A stretch of DNA of 64,000 nt, taken from Desulfoluna sp. (GTDB lineage Bacteria; Desulfobacterota; Desulfobacteria; Desulfobacterales; Desulfolunaceae). This document shows, in pieces, positions 18,245 to 26,503 of this stretch. Both the position numbers and the translations under genes were made by a program. Position 1 is the stretch's first letter. Every line of letters starts with the position of its first letter. The stretch lies in the NCBI RefSeq assembly GCF_030145185.1, contig NZ_JAQYWB010000003.1:1-64000 (forward strand), in the 5' to 3' direction. A model generated the notes under the pieces. That model had not been told where the DNA came from and searched no databases. It saw only the letters and a program-made list of their open reading frames with translations.

Positions 18245-18265
18245 AGATTCTCCTTTTAAAAAGAA

Positions 18266-18385
18266 CGCCTCCGGCGGCAAGGTGGGGCCACCTTGAAAGC
18301 AGGTTTGCGAATGCGAGTCGGGGGGCGTCACTTTGGGCTGAAATGCGTCCGCATTCGCGCAGAGTGTGACGGACGGCATCGTCCG
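18266..18385 (+). repeat. Family-A arm upstream of the CT gene
   Basis: A1-type copy: GCCTCCGGCGGCAAGGTG, GGGCCACCTTGAAAGC, GGTTTGCGAATGCGAG, then GCGTCCGCATTCGCGC. The outer end is only 22 bp upstream of the CT start codon, so the repeat abuts the ribosome-binding region. Together with the palindrome at 18455-18497 it fills the acd1-CT spacer. Confidence 0.82.
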
Positions 18386-18454
18386 CCACGTGTGCCTGAG
18401 CTGTTGGTTTCCATTGCCCCGGAAAAGCGTGCCTTCTATGGTTAAAGATCGGGG

Positions 18455-18497
18455 AAGCCTCCGGCGGCAAGGTGGCACACCTTGCCGCCGGAGGCTT
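18455..18497. repeat. Perfect 20-bp palindrome made of two fused family-A ends
   Basis: AAGCCTCCGGCGGCAAGGTG (18455-18474) is followed by a 3-nt loop and its exact reverse complement (18478-18497), with TTTTT next on the plus strand. It is the whole terminal module of family A joined back to back. It lies 23 bp from the stop of the upstream acyl-CoA dehydrogenase gene and could act as a strong transcript-stabilising or terminating hairpin. Confidence 0.9.
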
Positions 18498-18520
18498 TTT
18501 CTTTCTTCCTTCCCTACCCC

Positions 18521-19558
18521 CTAATATTTCAGCAGCATGTTCCCAATGGCCTCTTTGGTCTGGCCCACGGAGGGGCCTTCCACGCGCAGGGCCTGGATGG
18601 CGGCGAGGCGATCGGCGGGGCCTCCTTTTTTAAAACCGTTTTCGCCCATGACCTCCAGGGCCGAGGAGATGATTTCATTGGCGGCATCGCTGCAGAAGAC
18701 CCGGGCACAGCTGGAGGCCATGGCGGCGTCGCTTGCGTTTGCGTCAATAAGGCCTGAGGCGTTGGCCGACATGAGGCGGCTGGTTTGGAGCAGGGTGTAC
18801 ATGGTGGCCAGTTTGAAGCCGATCTCTTGTTTTGCGATGGGGGGCTTTCCGCCTTCGGGGCAGGTTTTAGCGGCGGTTTTGGCCTGGTCAAAGAGGGCGG
18901 CGGCGTGGCCGGTGGCCTCGGCGATCTGGATTCTGTTTTTCAGGAGGTCCAGGAAGGGGGCCAGGGGTGTTTTTTTGCTCAGAATGGCCACCTGGGTATC
19001 GGGAAGAAAGGTTTCATGGGCCGTGAGGGTGTACAGGCCGGTGGCTCCCTGGGTGAGGGAGACGTCTCCGGTCTCTTTTTGGAAAAGAAAAAGGGCCGGG
19101 GACTCCTCGACGGTCCCGGAGGCGAGGATCACGTCGGCGCTTATGGCTCCGGGAATGGCTGTTTTGGTTCCGTTGATGAGATACCCCTTGTCGTGGGGTT
19201 TACCGGTGAGGTCGGGTTCTCCTTCGGCTTGATCCAGGGCGGCGGTGGCCAGTATTTTTCCCTGTTGGATGGGCGTGACCCAGGTGGCGTGCCAGGCCTC
19301 GGGTCCAAATCGGCGCAGGGTGGTGGCTGCGATGCGCAGGCCGTATTCCATGGTGCGGTAGGCCGCGGGTTTCCATTGGGCCAGGCGCTCCTGGGCCCCG
19401 GGGAGTGCCCCTGCGAGACCGTTTTCGCCAAGGGTGGCGTATCCGGTCCAGGCGAGCTTTGAGATGAGATTTTTGGGTCGTACTTCGGTGGTTTTGCCAA
19501 GGATGGTTTCCAGGGAGTGAAACAGGTCGAGTTCGTCCTGGCTGTAGTCGAAATTCAT
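18521..19558 (-). CDS. Acyl-CoA dehydrogenase-like flavoprotein (divergent, short)
   Basis: 345 residues, shorter than the usual about 380. It opens with MNFDYSQDELDLFHSLE like acyl-CoA dehydrogenases and has the middle beta-domain (ILATAALDQAEGEPDLTG, KGYLINGTKTAIPGA) and C-terminal helices. The RVEGPSVGQ segment near the end places E327 where MCAD-type enzymes have the catalytic Glu. It probably acts as, or pairs with, a dehydrogenase of the operon. AAGGGGGGACCGCCC precedes the ATG, and it begins 13 bp after the stop of the second dehydrogenase gene. Confidence 0.82.
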   Translation of the reverse strand: MNFDYSQDELDLFHSLETILGKTTEVRPKNLISKLAWTGYATLGENGLAGALPGAQERLAQWKPAAYRTMEYGLRIAATTLRRFGPEAWHATWVTPIQQGKILATAALDQAEGEPDLTGKPHDKGYLINGTKTAIPGAISADVILASGTVEESPALFLFQKETGDVSLTQGATGLYTLTAHETFLPDTQVAILSKKTPLAPFLDLLKNRIQIAEATGHAAALFDQAKTAAKTCPEGGKPPIAKQEIGFKLATMYTLLQTSRLMSANASGLIDANASDAAMASSCARVFCSDAANEIISSALEVMGENGFKKGGPADRLAAIQALRVEGPSVGQTKEAIGNMLLKY

Positions 19559-19571
19559 GGGCGGTCCCCCC

Positions 19572-20714
19572 TTATATCATTTTAGAGATGATCATCTTTT
19601 GAACATCGGAGGTGCCGCCGCCGATGGGGGCCAGGCGGCCATCCCGGAAGATGCGCTCCATGCCGTATTCATGACAGTAGCCGTACCCTCCGTGGAGAAG
19701 GACGGCGTCGTTGCTGGGGCCGAGGAGCCAGTCCCCCACAAAGAGTTTGGCCACGGCCGCTTCCAGGTGATTGAGGGGTTTGCCCTGGCCTTTGCACCAG
19801 GCGATGCGATAGACGAGGAGTTTCGCCGCTTCGGCAAAGATCTTCATGGCGGCGAGTTTCTCTTTGGTGGCGTAGAATTTGCCGATGGGGCGACCGAATT
19901 GTTTGCGCCCTTTGGCGTAGGTCACCGACCGGGCCAGGGCGTGGTTCATGCCGCCCACCATGGGGGAGAGCAGGGCGCTTCGGTCCCACTCCACGGTTTG
20001 CATGGCCATGAGAAAGCCCAACCCCTCCATGCCGACCAGGTTCTCTGCCGGGATGACGCAGTTGGAGAAGAAGAGCTCGGATGTCTGGGAGCTGCGGCAG
20101 CCCAGTTTGTCCATGGGCGGACCCGCTTCGAATCCGGGGGTGCCTTTCTCTACGATAAAGGCGGAGATGCCGTCGTGGGCTTTTTCGGGGTCGGTTTTGG
20201 CATAGATCAGGGCCACATCGGCGATGGGTCCGTTGGTGATAAAGGTTTTGCTGCCATTTAAGACATAGGTGTCGCCCTTTTTGAGTGCCGTCGTCTTCAT
20301 GGCTGAGACGTCGGAGCCTGCGTTGGGTTCGGTGAGTCCCATGCAGCCGATCTTGTCTCCAGAGATAAGGGGGGGGAGAAAGCGCGTTTTCTGGGCGTCG
20401 GTGCCGTGGCAGTAGAGGGTGTCGGCACAAAGGAAGGAGTGGGCGCCGTAGGAGAGGGTGAGCCCGCCGTCGACTCCGGCTTCCCCCAGGGCCTCTCCGG
20501 CCAGTACGGTGGTGACCACATCGGCGCCACCGCCTCCGTACTCTTCCGGAAAGTGGAGCCCGAGGAGGCCGAATTCGCCCATTTTATGGAAGGCTTCAAA
20601 GTCAAAGGTGTGGTTGCGGTCGTGTTCTGCCACCCGGGGGACGATTTTTTCCCGGGCGAAGCGAATGACCTCTTTTTTGAACATGAGCTGTTCTTTGGTA
20701 AACGCGAATTCCAT
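19572..20714 (-). CDS. Acyl-CoA dehydrogenase
   Basis: 380 residues, full length. It oxidises an acyl-CoA to the 2-enoyl-CoA with FAD, passing electrons to ETF. Clear motifs: GLLGLHFPEEYGGGG (about 49-63), GCMGLTEPNAGSDVSAMKT (about 123-141), LNGSKTFITNG, and GGYGYCHEYGMERIFRD. Where MCAD has the YEGT catalytic Glu this protein reads IGGGTSDVQ, as in isovaleryl-CoA dehydrogenases, whose base sits elsewhere. GGAGGCCCT lies before the ATG. It is the first gene of the operon. Confidence 0.92.
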   Translation of the reverse strand: MEFAFTKEQLMFKKEVIRFAREKIVPRVAEHDRNHTFDFEAFHKMGEFGLLGLHFPEEYGGGGADVVTTVLAGEALGEAGVDGGLTLSYGAHSFLCADTLYCHGTDAQKTRFLPPLISGDKIGCMGLTEPNAGSDVSAMKTTALKKGDTYVLNGSKTFITNGPIADVALIYAKTDPEKAHDGISAFIVEKGTPGFEAGPPMDKLGCRSSQTSELFFSNCVIPAENLVGMEGLGFLMAMQTVEWDRSALLSPMVGGMNHALARSVTYAKGRKQFGRPIGKFYATKEKLAAMKIFAEAAKLLVYRIAWCKGQGKPLNHLEAAVAKLFVGDWLLGPSNDAVLLHGGYGYCHEYGMERIFRDGRLAPIGGGTSDVQKMIISKMI

Positions 20715-20797
20715 AGGGCCTCCAGCGGTGTGTTGGATAAGTCCCGGCGATCAGGCGGGGCCGGGTGGGAAGCTTGGGTGAAACGCAATTCCAAAAT

Positions 20798-20841
20798 TGA
20801 ATGATGTTCAGAATAAAAATACAATTCATTTAAAATGTCAA
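20798..20841 (-). promoter_or_regulatory. Predicted promoter and operator of the acyl-CoA operon
   Basis: On the minus strand TTGACA (20841-20836) is followed after 17 nt by TTTTAT (20818-20813), a sigma70-type pair. TGAATGATGTTCA (20798-20810), an imperfect palindrome, would overlap the transcription start, a good place for a TetR-type repressor. The leader to the first gene is about 90 nt. Prediction only. Confidence 0.5.
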
Positions 20842-21531
20842 GAGAAGAGTGATTTAAATAGGGGCGGGCAAGGGAATTAAGGCCCGATTATTATTGTTAA
20901 TGGATCGGGCTCTCTGTCTGGCGGGACCCGGAGAGGTCCTTTCCCACTTAAATTAGGAAAAGGTGGTTTTTGAATAGCCTGTTGTGCGAAAAATATATTT
21001 TTAAAAACAGAAGGCTATGGCCATGATGGATGGCGCTCTGCCGAGAGATTGGCTGTGCTGATTGGGTATGTGTGGCCGTTAGCATTATAATAACAGGGGT
21101 TTTAAACCGGGGGAATATATGTTAGCCTGTTCACGTTAATGCGAGATGACTGATTTTGATGCATGTTTTGATATCTCATTTGTTTTACCTTTTTCAATAA
21201 AAGCAAATTGTTGTATTATGACTTGTGTAGTTCTTTTACCGCCGGACATTGTTTGTTGGTTTAAGGTATAAAATAAGGAATCATCCCGCACGCATATTCG
21301 TCCCCTGGGAAAATGCGGAAGACCCCACCCGTTGGAGGCTTCAGCCTTTGTGCAGGGGATTGGAATCCGGTTGTCCCGGAGAGATGCAAGAGCCTAGTGA
21401 ATGAAGGTCCGGGGAGGGAATCCCACCGGGTGACCCAGGTTCTTGGGATGGAAAATGAGCCCGGCGGTAATGTGCAGTGGCTGTGCATAAAATTCAGAAC
21501 ATGGTTTCGGAAGGCAAGACGCATTCCGGCC
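20842..21531. other. Non-coding region upstream of the BCCT gene
   Basis: About 690 bp. It is AT-rich to 21290 and then GC-rich with many short complementary segments (for example GGGAATCCC near 21418 and GGGTGACCC near 21429). No open frame here has believable composition. It may hold the BCCT promoter and a long structured leader. Confidence 0.3.
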
Positions 21532-21596
21532 GCCTGATTTTTTTGCATGGGTTCTGCGTGGCCGTTTTTCGGCAAGAGCACCCGAGGAAATCAGGC
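21532..21596 (+). ncRNA. Candidate structured RNA element upstream of the BCCT gene
   Basis: GCCTGATTT (21532-21540) pairs exactly with AAATCAGGC (21588-21596). Inside, GGGT pairs with ACCC, then GC/GC, and GCCG-TTTTT-CGGC forms an apical hairpin. The element ends 131 bp before the transporter start codon. It does not match a riboswitch class I can recall, so this is only a structural observation. Confidence 0.3.
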
Positions 21597-21727
21597 CATG
21601 AGGCTGTGGTTTCTTGGGGTGTACGGCCGGGTTTCATGATGTACCAAAGGCTTTTTAATTCGGCCTACGTTCAGGTATCGCCATCGCCTCTTCGGGTTTA
21701 CATATTACACTCAGAAGAGGTTTTTTT

Positions 21728-23377
21728 ATGGCTAACAGTGATTTGCACCTGCAGGACCCGCCCGGTCCCTCACCCGAGTCCTCAGACTCCGCCCCCCTTT
21801 TTGATGTTCACCCCCAGGTTTTTTTCTCCTCAGCGGCCATTATCGTAGGCTTTGTGATTTTCACCATTTTTTTTCATAAGAAAGTGGGTGACTTTTTTGG
21901 GCCTCTCCAGGCTGCGATCTCCACGAACGCCGGCTGGTTTTTTATCTGGACCATGAACATCATCTTGTTTTTTGCCCTTTATCTCATGTTCAGCCGGTAT
22001 GGAGATATCCGTCTGGGGGGAGATGACGCCGAACCTGATTTCAGTACCAAGAGCTGGTTTGCCATGCTCTTTTCCGCGGGCATGGGAATCGGGCTTCTTT
22101 TCTACGGGGTGGCAGAGCCCATGTTTCATTTTGGTGCCGGTCCATTTCCCACCTCGACGCCGACGGAAGCGGCTCGCAATGCCATGGCCATCACCTTTCT
22201 TCACTGGGGGTTTCACCCCTGGGCGGTCTACTCCATCGTGGGCCTGGCGCTGGCCTTTTTCAGCTTCAACAAAGGGTTGCCTCTCTCCATTCGTGCGGTG
22301 TTTTATCCCCTTCTGGGAGAGCGGATCCATGGCTTCTGGGGAAACCTTATCGATATTCTCGCCACCGTGGCCACTCTCTTTGGCGTGGCTTCTTCTCTGG
22401 GGTTCGGGGTGCAGCAGATCAACGCGGGGCTTGCCCACCTTTTTGGCTGGGAACAAAGCGCCACCGTTCAGCTTCTGCTGATCGCAGGCATTACGGCCAT
22501 TGCGACGACCTCGGTGGTGAAAGGCCTGGATGCGGGAATTCGAAGGCTTTCTGAGCTTAATGTCTGGTTGGCCTCGGGGCTGTTGCTCTTCGTCCTCGTG
22601 TGCGGACCGACTCTCTTTATTTTTAACGGGCTCCTTGAAAACATCGGGTCGTATGTTCAGAATTTTGCGAAACTGGCCACCTGGAGTGAGACCTTTGAGA
22701 ACACGAGCTGGCAGAATGGCTGGACGGTGTTTTACTGGGGCTGGTGGATTGCCTGGTCTCCCTTTGTGGGGATGTTTATCGCCCGTGTGTCCAGGGGACG
22801 TACCATTCGAGAGTTCATTATGGGGGTTCTTTGTGTGCCCGCCTTCGTGACCTTTGTGTGGATGACGGTTTTCGGAAACACCGCGTTGTATATTGAGATG
22901 TTCGGTGGCGGCGGCATCGCCAAGGCCGTGGCCGAGAACGTTCCGGTTTCACTTTTTGTGCTTCTTGAGAACTTTCCCTTTTCAAACGTCTCCTGCATGC
23001 TGGGGATTCTTGTGGTGGTGAGTTTTTTCGTTACCTCCTCGGACTCCGGTTCCATGGTGATCGACATCATCACCGCCGGCGGAAATCCAGATCCACCCGT
23101 TCCCCAGCGTCTTTTCTGGGCGATCCTCGAGGGGGTGGTTGCCGCGACGCTTCTTCTCTGTGGTGGCCTGGCGGCCCTGCAGTCTGCGGTTATTGCCACG
23201 GGGCTTCCCTTTGCCGTTGTGCTGATCATCATGTGTGTGAGCCTTAAAAAGGGGTTGAATGAATACCTTGGGGTTCAGACCTTCAGTGTGAAAACCGGGA
23301 AAAAGAAGGGCGACGAGTTTGAAATTGAAGGGGCCGAGGCGCCCCATGTGATTTTTGGCCGTAAGAAAAGCGCCTGA
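21728..23377 (+). CDS. BCCT-family betaine/carnitine/choline transporter
   Basis: 549 residues with about 12 membrane segments. The family hallmarks GMGIGLLFYGVAEP (about 117-130) and WGWWIAWSPFVGMFIARVSR (about 341-360) are intact. GMGIGL is the form in Na+-coupled BetP-type carriers, whereas Na+-independent antiporters differ there, so Na+-coupled import of glycine betaine or a similar solute is likely. The acidic, charged N- and C-terminal tails may be osmosensory (inference). It starts 20 bp before the next gene in what looks like a two-gene unit, with a weak AGAAGAGG site. Confidence 0.93.
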   Translation: MANSDLHLQDPPGPSPESSDSAPLFDVHPQVFFSSAAIIVGFVIFTIFFHKKVGDFFGPLQAAISTNAGWFFIWTMNIILFFALYLMFSRYGDIRLGGDDAEPDFSTKSWFAMLFSAGMGIGLLFYGVAEPMFHFGAGPFPTSTPTEAARNAMAITFLHWGFHPWAVYSIVGLALAFFSFNKGLPLSIRAVFYPLLGERIHGFWGNLIDILATVATLFGVASSLGFGVQQINAGLAHLFGWEQSATVQLLLIAGITAIATTSVVKGLDAGIRRLSELNVWLASGLLLFVLVCGPTLFIFNGLLENIGSYVQNFAKLATWSETFENTSWQNGWTVFYWGWWIAWSPFVGMFIARVSRGRTIREFIMGVLCVPAFVTFVWMTVFGNTALYIEMFGGGGIAKAVAENVPVSLFVLLENFPFSNVSCMLGILVVVSFFVTSSDSGSMVIDIITAGGNPDPPVPQRLFWAILEGVVAATLLLCGGLAALQSAVIATGLPFAVVLIIMCVSLKKGLNEYLGVQTFSVKTGKKKGDEFEIEGAEAPHVIFGRKKSA

Positions 23378-23397
23378 TCTGCAAAGGAGAAAATGAG

Positions 23398-24081
23398 ATG
23401 CTACAAGATGTGAGTCAGAAATTTGCAGGTGGGTGCATGATGCTGGTGCGCAAGAAAGAGAGTGCGGTGGTTTTTCTGGGCACCGCCTTTCTCATGCACG
23501 AAGACGGTTATCTTTTGACGGCGGCTCATTTGCTGGAAGAGGACTCGGAAGGGCTGATGGTGGTTCCGACCTCCAATCCGGACGATTTTATGCCGATCAG
23601 CCTGGACAAGGTGTCCGCCATGAGTGTTTCTGTGCCGGCCGTGGACAAGATTCATAACGTCGCGGTCCTCGAAATTGACCGAAACCTGCGCATCAAGACC
23701 CCGGATCATCTGGGGGGGACCACCGAAAATTTTAGCATGGGGACCAGTGTCCTCAGCCTTGGGTTTCCTTTTGGTCATGATGAGATGCACAATCTGGTGG
23801 TGCAAAGTGCCATCTTGAGTTCCAAGGTGTGCTCCAGAAATGGGAACCGTCTGCTTCTTTTTGACGCCATGGTGTACGATGGCGTGGCCGGAGGTCCCCT
23901 GGTCAGTGGCGACAGCGGTCGTGTGGTCGGGGTGGTGATCGGGCGTTTTTCCCCTGTGGAAGATGGGGGCGATTTTGCCCGGGGCAGTCGTCCTTCCGGG
24001 TACGATACCCAGCTCAGCTATGCCGTTTCTATTGAGTATGGTCTCGCCCTGATGGAGAACATGGGGCTTGATGTGGTCTGA
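23398..24081 (+). CDS. Trypsin-fold serine protease-like protein lacking the catalytic serine
   Basis: 227 residues of the chymotrypsin/DegP-type fold without a signal peptide, so probably cytoplasmic. The TAAHLL histidine (H44) is present. The segment that should carry the Asp reads KIHNVAVLEI (N87), and the nucleophile motif GNSGGP is GVAGGP (A164 for Ser; codon GCC at about 23887). It is therefore probably catalytically dead and may bind peptides or partners. It is 20 bp behind the BCCT gene with AAAGGAG upstream, so the two are likely co-expressed. Confidence 0.8.
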   Translation: MLQDVSQKFAGGCMMLVRKKESAVVFLGTAFLMHEDGYLLTAAHLLEEDSEGLMVVPTSNPDDFMPISLDKVSAMSVSVPAVDKIHNVAVLEIDRNLRIKTPDHLGGTTENFSMGTSVLSLGFPFGHDEMHNLVVQSAILSSKVCSRNGNRLLLFDAMVYDGVAGGPLVSGDSGRVVGVVIGRFSPVEDGGDFARGSRPSGYDTQLSYAVSIEYGLALMENMGLDVV

Positions 24082-24118
24082 TAAAGCCTCTTTGCATTGA
24101 GTGACGTGATAAAAAAAA

Positions 24119-24150
24119 ACGCCTTCGGAGAATCCGAAGGCGTTTTTTTT
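24119..24150. terminator. Bidirectional terminator between protease-like gene and rsh
   Basis: ACGCCTTCGGA (24119-24129) and TCCGAAGGCGT (24133-24143) form an 11-bp stem with a GAA loop. T-runs follow on both strands (24143-24150 on plus; the A-run 24111-24119 on minus), so it can end both converging transcripts. Confidence 0.93.
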
Positions 24151-24223
24151 ATGAAATTTTCGGGGTGTTAAAGGGCTCTGGCTTCACTGTCAGGGGCTCG
24201 GAAGAGCTCCCGGGCGGGGCGTC

Positions 24224-26374
24224 TTAGTCCCCGATACGCCGTGCTTCCCGGACGGAGCGGAGGCGTTTGATGTTTTGAATGACCTTTTTGATCTGGTCGG
24301 TGTTGCTGACGTTCAGGGTAAAGGTGCATTCGTACCCGCCTTGTTCCTGGCGGCTCATGACGAGGTCCACGATGTTGGCGTCGCTGTCGCTGATGGCCGA
24401 GGTGATTTTGGCCAGGAGCCCCACCTGGTCTTGGGAGCGTACGAGGATGCTGACGGGAAGGCTTTCCTGGGTTTCACTGGCCCAGCTGACGTCCACGCAG
24501 CGTTCCGGGTTCATGGTCAGGGCGTTGATGCAGTTGCTGCGGTGGATGGTAATGCCCTGGCCTTGGGTCACGTAACCGCTGATGTCATCGCCTGGCACGG
24601 GGTTGCAGCATTTCCCAAGGCGGATGAGGATGTTGTCGATGCCTTTAACGATGATGGCATCGTTCTCCTTTTTCTTCTTGGACCGCCCCATGAGGCGGTC
24701 CAGGAGAGAGGGCTCCGAACGGGCGGATTTGGGATCCTGGGGGAGAAATTTATTGGCCACCTGCCGGGGGGTGACTTTGCCGTAGCCCACATTTTCGATG
24801 AGGGAGCTGATCCCTTTGTACCCGAAGGTGGTGGAGGCCTCTTCCATTTCCGGGGTGGCGGAGAGTTTGTTGAAGTTGAGGCTGTGCTTTCGGAACTCTT
24901 TTTCCAGAAGGTCTTTGCCAAGGGCCACGCTGTGCTCTTTTTCTTCGGATCGGATGAAGTGGCGGACACGGGACCGGGCTTTCACGGTTTTTACGAAACC
25001 AAGCCAGTCCTTGCTGGGGGTGTTCCCCTTGGTGAGGATGACCTCTACGGCATCGCCGGTCTGCAGCTCGTAGGTCAGAGAGACCAGGCGGCCGTTGACT
25101 TTGGCCCCGGTACACTGGTTGCCCACCTCGGTGTGGATGGCGTAGGCGAAGTCGATGGGGGTGGCGCCCTTGGGCAGGGTTTTTATGTCCCCTTTGGGGC
25201 TGAAGACGTACACCTCGTCCTGGAAAAGGTCGATGCGGACGTTTTCCATGAACTCCCCGGGGTTATTCACATTTTCCTGGTTCTCCACCAGGTCCTGAAC
25301 CCAGGCGTAGGCTTCTCCCAGCTTGTCGTCGGCCACCTTCCCTTCTTTATACGACCAGTGTGCGGCGATGCCGGATTTGGCGACCTTGTCCATCTCCTTG
25401 GTCCGAATCTGCACCTCAATGCGCCGGCCTCCCGGCCCCACCACCGTGGTGTGAAGGGATTGGTACATGTTGGGTTTGGGGACGCCGATGTAATCTTTGA
25501 ATTTGCCGGCGATGGGGCTCCAGATGCTGTGGATGATGCCCAGGGCGGTGTAGCACTCCGGGATGGTATCGAGGATGATGCGGAAGGCCACGATGTCGTA
25601 GATCTCATCAAAGGTGAGCTGCTGGGTGACCATTTTGTGATAGATGCTGTAGAACTGCTTGTATCGGCCCATGACCAGGCCTTGTAGGCCGGTCTCTTCC
25701 ATGAGCTTCCGGATGCGGTTTTTGGTGGAGGTGACCATCTCTTCCCGCGCCAGCTGGTCGTCCTTCACCTGCTCTCGGATGTGCCGGTACTCTTCAGGCA
25801 GGAGGGTGTCAAAGGCCATGTCCTCCAGTTCCTGCTTGAGCCAGTAGATCCCCAGCCGTGAGGCGATGGGAACGTAGAGTTCCATCGTCTCTTTGGCGAT
25901 CTGGCGTTTTTTTTCTTCCCGTTTATGAAACTTAAGGGTCCGCATGTTGTGGAGGCGGTCGGCCAGTTTGATCAAGATCACGCGGATGTCATTGGCCATG
26001 GCCAGGATCATCTTGCGGATGCTTTCGGCCTGGCGCTGCTGGGAGGTGGCAAAGCTGAGTTTGCTGAGTTTGGTGACACCGGCCACGATGTGGCAGACAC
26101 CGGTCCCAAAGTACTGGGCGATCTCCTCTTCGGTGGCGTGGGTGTCTTCCACGACGTCGTGGAGCAGGGCGGCGGCCACGCTCTCCACGTCGAGTCTCAT
26201 GTCGGCCAGGATGTAGGCCACTTCCAGGGGGTGGGTGAGGTAGGGTTCTCCGGACAGTCGTGTCTGGCCGTCGTGGACGCGTGCAGAAAAGATGTACGCT
26301 CTCTCCACAATGTCCAGATCGGCATCGGGATGGATTTCAATAATTCTGTCCAGAATATCGTTAATACGGATCAT
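24224..26374 (-). CDS. relA: Bifunctional (p)ppGpp synthetase/hydrolase (RelA/SpoT homolog)
   Basis: 716 residues, full-length Rsh protein, which makes and degrades the alarmone (p)ppGpp. Domains: HD hydrolase (about 25-190; TH48, H72-D73, ED77), synthetase (about 230-350; YKQFYSIYHKM, KPNMYQSLHTTV), TGS (about 385-450), helical/zinc-finger region and C-terminal ACT domain. The intact HD motif HDVVEDT shows hydrolase activity is likely, and the KFKD motif is the basic form seen in bifunctional enzymes. The ATG at 26374 has only a weak ribosome site. It stands alone between two terminators. Confidence 0.95.
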   Translation of the reverse strand: MIRINDILDRIIEIHPDADLDIVERAYIFSARVHDGQTRLSGEPYLTHPLEVAYILADMRLDVESVAAALLHDVVEDTHATEEEIAQYFGTGVCHIVAGVTKLSKLSFATSQQRQAESIRKMILAMANDIRVILIKLADRLHNMRTLKFHKREEKKRQIAKETMELYVPIASRLGIYWLKQELEDMAFDTLLPEEYRHIREQVKDDQLAREEMVTSTKNRIRKLMEETGLQGLVMGRYKQFYSIYHKMVTQQLTFDEIYDIVAFRIILDTIPECYTALGIIHSIWSPIAGKFKDYIGVPKPNMYQSLHTTVVGPGGRRIEVQIRTKEMDKVAKSGIAAHWSYKEGKVADDKLGEAYAWVQDLVENQENVNNPGEFMENVRIDLFQDEVYVFSPKGDIKTLPKGATPIDFAYAIHTEVGNQCTGAKVNGRLVSLTYELQTGDAVEVILTKGNTPSKDWLGFVKTVKARSRVRHFIRSEEKEHSVALGKDLLEKEFRKHSLNFNKLSATPEMEEASTTFGYKGISSLIENVGYGKVTPRQVANKFLPQDPKSARSEPSLLDRLMGRSKKKKENDAIIVKGIDNILIRLGKCCNPVPGDDISGYVTQGQGITIHRSNCINALTMNPERCVDVSWASETQESLPVSILVRSQDQVGLLAKITSAISDSDANIVDLVMSRQEQGGYECTFTLNVSNTDQIKKVIQNIKRLRSVREARRIGD

Positions 26375-26456
26375 CGTTGTACTGCTGCCTCACCACATGG
26401 CCGACGAAGGCCGTTTCGGGGTTGGTGACGCACAGGCTTGGCCTGTGGGTCGGGGG

Positions 26457-26497
26457 CCAAAAAAGAACGGGGCCTTCACACAAGGCGAAGGCCCCGT
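26457..26497 (-). terminator. Rho-independent terminator after proS
   Basis: On the minus strand ACGGGGCCTTC, a 9-nt loop, GAAGGCCCCGT and then TTCTTTTTT. It lies 7 bp after the proS stop. Confidence 0.9.
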
Positions 26498-26503
26498 GGG
26501 GTA

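Noticed and set aside
21261-21581. 106-aa minus-strand frame in the BCCT leader
   Set aside because: No ribosome site, no recognisable domain, and it overlaps the candidate structured RNA.
24275-25687. 470-aa open frame on plus, antisense to relA/spoT
   Set aside because: Gly/Val/Asp-rich mirror of a clear RSH gene in a GC-rich genome; no ribosome site and no family features.
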